The notes below the pieces were generated by a model, which was not told the origin of the DNA, did not search any database, and saw only the letters and a list, made by a program, of their open reading frames with translations. A DNA stretch of 64,000 nt from positions 2,170,001-2,234,000 of the forward strand of contig NZ_JAIMBW010000001.1 of assembly GCF_019195455.1 (NCBI RefSeq). The letters run 5' to 3'. Position 1 is the stretch's first letter, and each line of letters opens with the position of its first letter. This document shows, one piece after another, positions 58,341-64,000 of the stretch. A program made the position numbers and the translations under genes. Source of the stretch: Gymnodinialimonas phycosphaerae (GTDB taxonomy: Bacteria; Pseudomonadota; Alphaproteobacteria; Rhodobacterales; Rhodobacteraceae).

Positions 58341-58832
58341 TTACGCCAGGAAGAACGGCCAAGGCCGCAGGAAGATGCCCAGAACCTCTTGCACGAGATA
58401 CCAGATGATGAAGGTGGCAACGGCGGCGACGGGGATCAGGATGTGGAATTTCCGTTCCCCCAGAATGACACCGCCGAGGGAAAGAAAAAGGATGGTCGAG
58501 GCGATAAAGCCAATCGGGCGCAGCGCCAGGGCGTAAACGACCATCAGCGCCAGCAGACCCACGGCGGACCATGTGTTGTAGTCGCCCAGGCGGCGGTAGT
58601 TGATATCGGTTGCCGAGGGCTCTTTCTCGACGGCGGATTTCTCAAGCCCCAGCAAAACGATCATGCCGCAGATCACACCCGCGACGCTGAGGATCTTGGG
58701 GAACGTCGAGGGCCACACGGGATTGCGTTGCATGAAGGGGGGCAGGCCCTGGTCCATCGTGAAGAAGGCTGCGTATCCGTAGACAATGCAGACCCCCACA
58801 AAAACCAGCGCGATCCAGCGATCCAGCGCCAT
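58341..58832 (-). CDS. tctB: Tripartite tricarboxylate transporter, small permease TctB
   Basis: This 163-residue protein has about four hydrophobic segments in the usual TctB order (LVFVGVCIVYGYAAFF, ILSVAGVICGMIVLLGL, VGLLALMVVYALAL, FIASTILFLSLGGVILG and a C-terminal one). It partners TctA in the membrane. The ATG at 58832 has GGAGGGGA upstream; a longer open frame upstream is not supported. Confidence 0.9.
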   Translation of the reverse strand: MALDRWIALVFVGVCIVYGYAAFFTMDQGLPPFMQRNPVWPSTFPKILSVAGVICGMIVLLGLEKSAVEKEPSATDINYRRLGDYNTWSAVGLLALMVVYALALRPIGFIASTILFLSLGGVILGERKFHILIPVAAVATFIIWYLVQEVLGIFLRPWPFFLA

Positions 58833-58931
58833 GATGTCCCCTCCCAAGATTTTTTCAGTGGTATGGGGCACGAACCGAGCCCCGGAACAGGTGCGCGAGG
58901 GGTCCCCGCGCACCCTTCGTGTCGGGTGGGA

Positions 58932-59909
58932 TTACAGGAAGCCCAGAGCCGTCATCAGGTCACGCAGCTCGGTTTCCTGCGCCTCAAGGAAGGTCCGGAA
59001 GTCGTCACCGTTGTTGTAGATGTTGACCCAACCGTTGCGCGCGCGCACCTCTTCCCACTCGGGCGTGTCATACATCGCGGCCAGGACGCTTTGGAACGCG
59101 GCCAGATCTTCGTCGGAGATCCCCGGTGCCGCGAAGAAGCCGCGCCAGTTGACGAAGGTGGTGTCGATGCCCTGCTCGACCATGGTCATGCCATCGGGAT
59201 AGGCGGGCACACGCTCGGGCGAGGTGATGCCGAGGATGCGGACTTCACCCTGCTCTGCCAAGGCGATCGCCTCGGACAGACCGGTGGACAGGGCCGCGAT
59301 CTCACCGGACAGAAGGCCTGCCATGGCGGCACCGCCGGCGTCGTAGGCAATGTAGTTGAAGCCGGTGGGATCTTCGCCCGCCGCTTGCATCACCTGGGCC
59401 GCGACAAGGTGGTCCAGGCCGCCGGGCACCGAACCGCCGCCGATGGCGAAGCGGTTCGCGTCGGCGCGGTAGGCCGCCAGCAGATCATCCATGGAACCCA
59501 ACTCGCTGTCGGAGTTCACCACGATCGCGGCGTAGTCACCGATGGTGCCAGCAACCAGCGTCAGGTCGCGGAAGTTCTGCGAAATCTCGCCAGTGAGGGC
59601 GCGAATGACGATGGGGGTGGAGTTCACCATCATCGTGTTGCCCATGCTGTCGGCGTTCTCGATCATGTGGGCAATCGCGACACCGCCGCCACCACCGGAC
59701 ATGTTCTCATAAGAAGCCGTGCCGACAAGGCCCGACGCTGTCAGGGCTTCGCCCGTGCCGCGCGCGGTGCCGTCCCAACCGCCACCGGCGCCGCCGGGGA
59801 TCAGGAAGTGAAGGGATTCCATCTGCTGGTGGCCATCGGCCTGCGCAGCACCGGAAAAAGCCACCATGGCGGCGGCAGCGGTCATCATAACCCGACGGGT
59901 CAGTTTCAT
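58932..59909 (-). CDS. tctC: Tripartite tricarboxylate transporter substrate-binding protein TctC
   Basis: This 325-residue periplasmic binding protein has a Sec-type signal peptide (MKLTRRVMMTAAAAMVAFSGAAQA), then the TctC fold with LHFLIPGGAGGGWDGTARGTGE and ENMSGGGGGVAIAHM. The ligand class is carboxylates; the exact one is not readable. The GGGAGGAA ribosome-binding site fixes the ATG at 59909. It is first in the tctCBA-CoA-transferase-lyase operon. Confidence 0.92.
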   Translation of the reverse strand: MKLTRRVMMTAAAAMVAFSGAAQADGHQQMESLHFLIPGGAGGGWDGTARGTGEALTASGLVGTASYENMSGGGGGVAIAHMIENADSMGNTMMVNSTPIVIRALTGEISQNFRDLTLVAGTIGDYAAIVVNSDSELGSMDDLLAAYRADANRFAIGGGSVPGGLDHLVAAQVMQAAGEDPTGFNYIAYDAGGAAMAGLLSGEIAALSTGLSEAIALAEQGEVRILGITSPERVPAYPDGMTMVEQGIDTTFVNWRGFFAAPGISDEDLAAFQSVLAAMYDTPEWEEVRARNGWVNIYNNGDDFRTFLEAQETELRDLMTALGFL

Positions 59910-60028
59910 TGGTATTCCTCCCATTTGACAGGCGATCATATGCCGCCCATTTCTTAATCGTTGCATCTGAAGCTGACACAGGCCTGACATGGAGCTGATA
60001 GGGGCATGATAAGGGCGAAAACGCAGTG

Positions 60029-61456
60029 TCAGCGGCCTGATTGACAGGAATATACCTCTGCGTTTGTGCGGTCATGGAGGAGAAAAACCTGAACTCCGAC
60101 GGAGAAGAGGGCATCCGCACGATTCGAAAACGGCAAAACACGGTCCGGATACACGCGCCCCGTACCAGCCTGTGCCGTAAGGGCTGCTTCCAGCGTCTCA
60201 AGATTTTCGATCTCGTATAGCTCCCCCGACGCGTCGCGCACATGGAGATCATCGAGGTCGAGTATCAGCGTGAGGCCCGCACTCAGGCCCGCAGTCGGGA
60301 CAGGCAGTGTTGCGCCCTCTATCTGATAGTGCAGCCATGGGGGCAGTGAGGTAAGAACAGCAGGATCGGTCGCGTCGATTTGAACAAGACCCTGCCCCGC
60401 CACGCGGTACAGACCAAGGGCGTTTTGGCGAACGGTCTCGGACCGCCGCGTGCGCCAGCGATGCAAACCGTTCTCAAACCGGAAGCCATAGGTCAGATAG
60501 GTCGATGAGACAGCATCAAACACCGTGCGTCGGAAGAATCCCCGAATGGTATTGTTGGGTTCCAGAATGGCCAGAACATCGCCCGAAATCGGCCCATCGG
60601 CCGGGCGCCAGATGCCATCTGTTTGCGTCAGGCGCATCTGAAACAGATGGTTGGTGTTATGGGTGGCAATCGCAAGGCGCGGCGGATCAGGCAGGAACGT
60701 GACCCCGCTGATACTGCGCGGGCGGTAGAGGCCCAGGTCGCCCACACGGGTCAGGGTTTGCGTGGCGTCGATGGTGTAGACGGTATGATCATCCTCGGTG
60801 ATCATGACGGTCAGATTGTGGTCGGGAAAGTTGGTGATGTTGGTGATCCAGCCCTCCCCCGACAGCCCACCTATCCGCGTGAGCGTCCCATTGGCAAATG
60901 TTGAAACAGAAGCGCGGTGTGGGTCGTCCCCGTGTCCGCCTTCAGCAACCAAAAGGGCTTGCATCGGGGTAGACCAACTGATCGTACGCGCCGGGATCGG
61001 ATCGGAGGAGCCATCTGGCGACACTGTCGCAAAGTGATCTGCTGCGGGATCGAACCGTAGCAGCCAGGCGCCATCACGCCCCCAGCTTGTTGCATAGATC
61101 TCTCCGGATGGGGTCGAAACAAAGTCACCAAAGGCGAAGGGGGTGACACCGCTTTGGCCAATCGGAACCAGGCGCGTGCCGTCCACTAGGCGCATGATCG
61201 GCTCATCAAGGGTCAATTGCGGGACGAACAGATCACCGTCAGCCTGCGGGCCTGCGGGCCTGCGGGCCTGCGGGCCTGCGGGCCTGCGACGTGATGGCGA
61301 AACCTCGGGATGTCGTCGATGGTTGAAATCAGTGGAGACAGGCAAAACCGTGGGGTTTGGGCAACGGCCAGGGCGGCCATGAGGCCCGACAGGGCCGTGA
61401 GCAAAAAAGTTTGGAGGAGAAGCGAGAGGCAAGACCATGGCTTCGCGCGTGGGCAT
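60029..61456 (-). CDS. Hypothetical beta-propeller-like protein with 5' octamer repeat
   Basis: This 475-residue reading frame begins at an ATG at 61456, with TATAGT six bases upstream, so possibly leaderless. The body (about residue 80 on) is rich in short beta-type repeats such as DGTRLVPIGQSGVTPFAFGDFVSTPSGEIYATS (quoted in parts: DGTRLVPIGQ, TPSGEIYATSWGRDG). It ends in LLHDRTNAEVYSCQSGR. I do not recognise the family. The N-terminal 65 codons read poorly and contain six copies of an 8-bp repeat. A neighbouring frame upstream of the repeat encodes a good signal peptide (LSLLLQTFLLTALSGLMAAL). It is divergent from tctD. Confidence 0.55.
   Translation of the reverse strand: MPTREAMVLPLASPPNFFAHGPVGPHGRPGRCPNPTVLPVSTDFNHRRHPEVSPSRRRPAGPQARRPAGPQADGDLFVPQLTLDEPIMRLVDGTRLVPIGQSGVTPFAFGDFVSTPSGEIYATSWGRDGAWLLRFDPAADHFATVSPDGSSDPIPARTISWSTPMQALLVAEGGHGDDPHRASVSTFANGTLTRIGGLSGEGWITNITNFPDHNLTVMITEDDHTVYTIDATQTLTRVGDLGLYRPRSISGVTFLPDPPRLAIATHNTNHLFQMRLTQTDGIWRPADGPISGDVLAILEPNNTIRGFFRRTVFDAVSSTYLTYGFRFENGLHRWRTRRSETVRQNALGLYRVAGQGLVQIDATDPAVLTSLPPWLHYQIEGATLPVPTAGLSAGLTLILDLDDLHVRDASGELYEIENLETLEAALTAQAGTGRVYPDRVLPFSNRADALFSVGVQVFLLHDRTNAEVYSCQSGR
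61242..61289. repeat. Octanucleotide tandem repeat (six units)
   Basis: GCCTGCGG is repeated five times (61242-61281), followed by a sixth unit with one mismatch (GCCTGCGA, 61282-61289). The unit is not a multiple of three, so change of copy number shifts the reading frame of the overlapping gene. It lies between a signal-peptide-coding frame and the main frame of the hypothetical protein. Confidence 0.85.
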
Positions 61457-61589
61457 GACGGGACTATAATGTTCGTCGTGTTGGGCTTGCCATCGAGGCC
61501 ACGAAGATCGGCGAACAGGGCCCCAATGCTGTGGATGCTCGCTTGCACCTGCGCCCCGTGGGCGGCAAGTTGTGGCTCGGGGGGATATC

Positions 61590-62249
61590 ATGCGGTTTTT
61601 ACTGGTGGAGGATAATGCGGAACTGGCCGAGGCCGTGATGGCGCGGCTGGGGCTGGACGGCCACCCCGTGGACCATGCAGGCACGCTCGCGGATGCCGAG
61701 GATTGCCTAGCGGTGGCGGAATACGACCTGATCTTGCTCGACGTGATGCTGCCCGACGGCGATGGCCGCGACCGCTTGGCACAATGGCGCGATCGGCTGG
61801 AGACGCCGGTGATCGTGCTGACCGCGCGCAGCCAGATCAGTGACCGGGTGGGCGCGCTGGATCAGGGGGCCGACGATTACATCACCAAGCCCTTCGACTT
61901 CAGCGAACTGGAGGCCCGCTGCCGTGCCGTGCTGCGCCGTCGGGGGGGCGCGGCAAAGAATGAAGTCGCGCTGGGACAGGCCGTGTTCGACCCCACGGCG
62001 GGAACCCTGCGCGCAGGCGACGCCCTGGTTGAGCTGCGCAACCGCGAGATCCGGCTGCTTGAGGTTTTCGCCCGCAATCCGGGCCACATCCTCAGCAAGT
62101 CCCAGTTGATGGATCGCCTGTTCTCTCACGATGCGGATGTCACCGAGAATGCGATCGAGGTCTATGTCGGTCGCTTGCGGCGCAAGCTGGATGGGGTCGG
62201 CGTGAAGATCGAGACGGTGCGCGGGGCCGGTTACCGGATGTCCCTGTGA
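61590..62249 (+). CDS. tctD: TctD-like response regulator (OmpR family)
   Basis: This 219-residue regulator has a receiver domain with the phosphoacceptor Asp in LILLDVMLPDGDG (near residue 51), Thr in VIVLTARS and Lys in DYITKPFDF. The OmpR-type winged helix follows, with LRNREIRLLEVFARNPGHILSK and a C-terminal VYVGRLRRKL and GAGYRM. The start is the ATG at 61590 behind GGGGGG. The next gene overlaps its stop (GTGA). The neighbourhood suggests tctCBA or the following binding-protein gene as a target. Confidence 0.9.
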   Translation: MRFLLVEDNAELAEAVMARLGLDGHPVDHAGTLADAEDCLAVAEYDLILLDVMLPDGDGRDRLAQWRDRLETPVIVLTARSQISDRVGALDQGADDYITKPFDFSELEARCRAVLRRRGGAAKNEVALGQAVFDPTAGTLRAGDALVELRNREIRLLEVFARNPGHILSKSQLMDRLFSHDADVTENAIEVYVGRLRRKLDGVGVKIETVRGAGYRMSL

Positions 62250-63688
62250 GTGACAGAGAGCCCCAGCGCGCCTCCGGCGGGGCAACTCAGCGCGCCTCCG
62301 GCGCGACGGCTCAGCGCGCCTCCGGCGCGACACCAAGCTGGCCCATCGCCCGGAAACTGACCCTTTTCCTTGCAGCCATCGTGGCCCTGCTGGCGTTGAT
62401 CAGCTGGGGCATGGTGACAAGTTTCGCGCTAGAAGCGGCGGGGCGGACGCAGGATAATATCCTTGCGGCCTCGGCCACCGCCATCGCCGAGACGTTGCGC
62501 TCGGAAAGCGGACAGGTGCGATTGGAACTTCCCTATGCCGCCTTCTCGATGCTGGGGGCAATCAGTGAGGATCGGGTGTTCTACCGGGTCGCGACCGGAG
62601 ACGATGTGCTGACGGGCTACGCCGACCTGGAGGGGCCGGACGTGGTTCCGGGAGAGGTGGAGTTCGCGACGGTGGAGTACCGGGATGTGCCGGTCCGCGC
62701 CGTCTCGGTCATGCGGGTGATCTTGTCCGATGGCGAGGCGGTGCCGATCACGGTGACGCTGGCCCAGACGCGCGACGGGGTGCAGGGCATTGCGGCGGGG
62801 CTGTCACGGCAAGCGGCGGTGTTGTCGGTCGGCGTGTTCCTTCTGGCGGTGGGGATGTCGGCCGTCGCGGTGCGCGCTTCGCTTCGACCGCTCAATACGA
62901 TGGCGCTGAACGTGGCGACGCGGGGGCCCTCAGATCTGCGGCCGCTGCGCCGACGCGGTCCCCCGGAATTGATGCCGTTGGTACGGGCGCTCAACCGGTT
63001 GATGCAGCGGCTTGAGGGCTCCATCAAGCGATCCGAGGATTTCATCGCCGAGGCGGCACACCGGGTGCGCACCCCACTGGCGATCGTGCGCACGCAGGCG
63101 GAAATAGCGCTGCATTCGGTCGAGGAAGAGGGGCAGAAGCAGACATTGCGCCGGGTGATCCGGGCCGTGGACGAGTCGTCACGGTCAGCGTCACAGCTTC
63201 TGGACCATGCGATGGTGTCGTTCCGTGCCGATGATCTGGCCCGGGACCGGGTGGACGTGCCTGCGCTTGTCGGCGCGGTCGTGGATGCCTTGCGCCCCAC
63301 GGCAGAAATGAAGGACATCGATATTGCGATGGACCTTTCAGACGTCTCGGTCGAAGGGGATGCGATCGTGCTGCAAAACGCCCTACGCAACGTGTTGGAC
63401 AATGCGATCAAGTATTCGCCTGCCGAGACGGTGGTGCGCATTGACGTGGCGCGGGTCAAGGACGAGGCGCGCGTCAGCATCCGCGATGAGGGGGACGGGT
63501 TTGGCGAAGGCTCTGCCGCGCATCTGACCGAACGGTTTCGACGCGGCGACAAGGTGGAGGGCATCGTAGGTTCGGGCCTGGGATTGACCATCGCGGAGTT
63601 GGCGTTGCGTGCCCATGGCGGGCGCCTGGAGTTGGGTTTGGCAGAGGGGGGGGGCGCATGCGTATGGCTGATTTTGCCAGCGGCTTGA
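62246..63688 (+). CDS. tctE: TctE-like sensor histidine kinase
   Basis: This 480-residue kinase has a cytoplasmic N-terminus with three 8-residue repeats (QRASG..), a first membrane helix (about 37-57), a periplasmic sensor region (about 60-185), a second helix (about 190-210), a HAMP-like linker, the H-box FIAEAAHRVRTPLAIVRTQ, and the ATPase motifs NVLDNAIKYSP, DEGDGFG and GSGLGLTIAE. It is the partner of the preceding regulator: GTG overlaps its stop. Its end overlaps the binding-protein gene by 31 bases, so all three are one operon. Confidence 0.9.
   Translation: MSDREPQRASGGATQRASGATAQRASGATPSWPIARKLTLFLAAIVALLALISWGMVTSFALEAAGRTQDNILAASATAIAETLRSESGQVRLELPYAAFSMLGAISEDRVFYRVATGDDVLTGYADLEGPDVVPGEVEFATVEYRDVPVRAVSVMRVILSDGEAVPITVTLAQTRDGVQGIAAGLSRQAAVLSVGVFLLAVGMSAVAVRASLRPLNTMALNVATRGPSDLRPLRRRGPPELMPLVRALNRLMQRLEGSIKRSEDFIAEAAHRVRTPLAIVRTQAEIALHSVEEEGQKQTLRRVIRAVDESSRSASQLLDHAMVSFRADDLARDRVDVPALVGAVVDALRPTAEMKDIDIAMDLSDVSVEGDAIVLQNALRNVLDNAIKYSPAETVVRIDVARVKDEARVSIRDEGDGFGEGSAAHLTERFRRGDKVEGIVGSGLGLTIAELALRAHGGRLELGLAEGGGACVWLILPAA
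62264..62335. repeat. Three tandem 24-bp repeats in tctE
   Basis: Units at 62264-62287, 62288-62311 and 62312-62335 share CAGCGCGCCTCCGGCG and differ only near their ends. They encode the N-terminal repeats QRASGGAT, QRASGATA and QRASGATP. The unit length keeps the frame, so copy changes would alter the length of the cytoplasmic tail only. Confidence 0.85.
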
Positions 63689-64000
63689 GGGCGGCTATTC
63701 TTGCGACCGTGCTTTCATCGCTTCCAGTGGCAGGGGCGCAGGGGCAAGAATTCGAGATCGAGGATCGACGGGCCTATCCCGGCACGGGTCAGGCCGTTCT
63801 GCGAGTGATCTCGACCGCGGATCTGGATGTGTTCGAGCCGTTTATCTTGCGCTTTCAAGAGGCAAACCCCGAAGTGGGGATCGATTATGTCACGGCATCC
63901 TCGGCAGAGTTGAACCGGGCGATCCGGGGCGGGGCGGCGTTTGATCTGGTGTTGTCCTCGGCGATGGATCTGCAATTCACGCTTGCAAATGACGGCTATG
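63658..64000 (+). CDS. ABC-type solute-binding protein, 3' part missing (right edge)
   Basis: The first 114 codons show a signal-peptide-like start (MRMADFASGLRAAILATVLSSLPVAGAQG) and then LRVISTADLDVFEPFILRFQEANPEVGIDYVTASSAELNRAI with the layout of family 1 extracellular solute-binding proteins (quoted by parts: VISTADLDVFEP, FQEANPEVGI). In many proteobacteria a binding protein of this type follows a TctDE-like pair, and the ligand may be carried to the sensor. Start at 63658 or 63664. The end is outside the window. Confidence 0.75.
   Translation, partial: MRMADFASGLRAAILATVLSSLPVAGAQGQEFEIEDRRAYPGTGQAVLRVISTADLDVFEPFILRFQEANPEVGIDYVTASSAELNRAIRGGAAFDLVLSSAMDLQFTLANDGY

Noticed and set aside
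57546..59957. Long open frame on the plus strand opposite tctABC and the upstream part of the operon
   Set aside because: It is antisense to three clearly recognised genes, rich in His/Gln/Arg, with no domain; it follows from the high GC of the coding strand.

Overview
The window looks like chromosomal DNA of a high-GC alphaproteobacterium of the Rhodobacteraceae (Roseobacter/Rhodobacterales). This rests on protein resemblance and gene content: heterotetrameric sarcosine oxidase, TRAP-like tctCBA transport, an NDH-SelD fusion, HrpB, DUF463/DUF697 pairs, and rpoD directly after dnaG. No rRNA, tRNA, CRISPR array, insertion sequence or prophage was recognised.

Layout. 1-4 kb: a DUF2442 gene cut by the left edge, small membrane proteins, an alpha/beta hydrolase and a pirin. 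3.7-5.1 kb: glutamate dehydrogenase, with a textbook NtrC-type operator upstream. 5.4-8.4 kb: a three-gene TadG/TadE cluster, followed by a convergent small peptide gene with a double-glycine-like motif and a duplicated 12-residue tail. 8.9-13.9 kb: soxBDAG, sarcosine oxidase. 14.0-18.8 kb: dnaG, rpoD and a translationally coupled sulfotransferase. 19.4-24.1 kb: HlyU-like, DCC, DUF4166, MeaB and HrpB. 24.1-30.5 kb (minus strand): truA, ndh-selD fusion, solo CoxL-type Mo hydroxylase, DUF2235. 30.6-34 kb: YcjX/YcjF pair and a DMT exporter. 34-35.2 kb: a FAD monooxygenase broken at a 7-G tract. 35.3-38.8 kb: a small membrane protein, a repeated hairpin, and ileS preceded by what looks like a complete transcription attenuator. 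38.8-40.3 kb: a metallophosphoesterase broken by an in-frame TAA. 40.4-50.4 kb: YghU-type GST, Ogt, YgfZ, two PLP aminotransferases, an SH3 protein, valS and mnmH (selU). 50.7-53.7 kb: dienelactone hydrolase and a visibly lower-GC cassette of an FtrA/GlxA regulator with NTF2-like and VOC proteins. 53.9-59.9 kb (minus strand): tctC-tctB-tctA, a CoA-transferase, a citryl-CoA-lyase-like protein and a hydroxyisobutyrate-dehydrogenase-like enzyme. 60-64 kb: a hypothetical protein with an octanucleotide repeat near its 5' end, divergent from a TctD/TctE two-component system that runs into a solute-binding protein cut by the right edge.

How genes fit together. SelD (27.5-29.7 kb) makes selenophosphate, and MnmH (49.4-50.4 kb) is its obvious consumer for 2-selenouridine in tRNA. 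truA, another tRNA modification gene, is translationally coupled to selD. The tct operon reads as a carboxylate import, CoA activation and cleavage route, and TctDE next door is its likely regulator.

The most interesting signals are: (1) the ileS leader, with a near-consensus promoter, a probably leaderless 16-codon peptide with Ile-Ile-Ile-Arg-Ile, and an overlapping intrinsic terminator; (2) the 8-bp tandem repeat that separates a signal-peptide frame from the main frame of the 60-61.5 kb gene, an arrangement expected of a phase-variable gene; (3) the NtrC site upstream of gdhA; (4) the repeat-bearing small peptide near the TadE genes. All start sites were chosen by eye from ribosome-binding sites, overlaps and remembered family starts.
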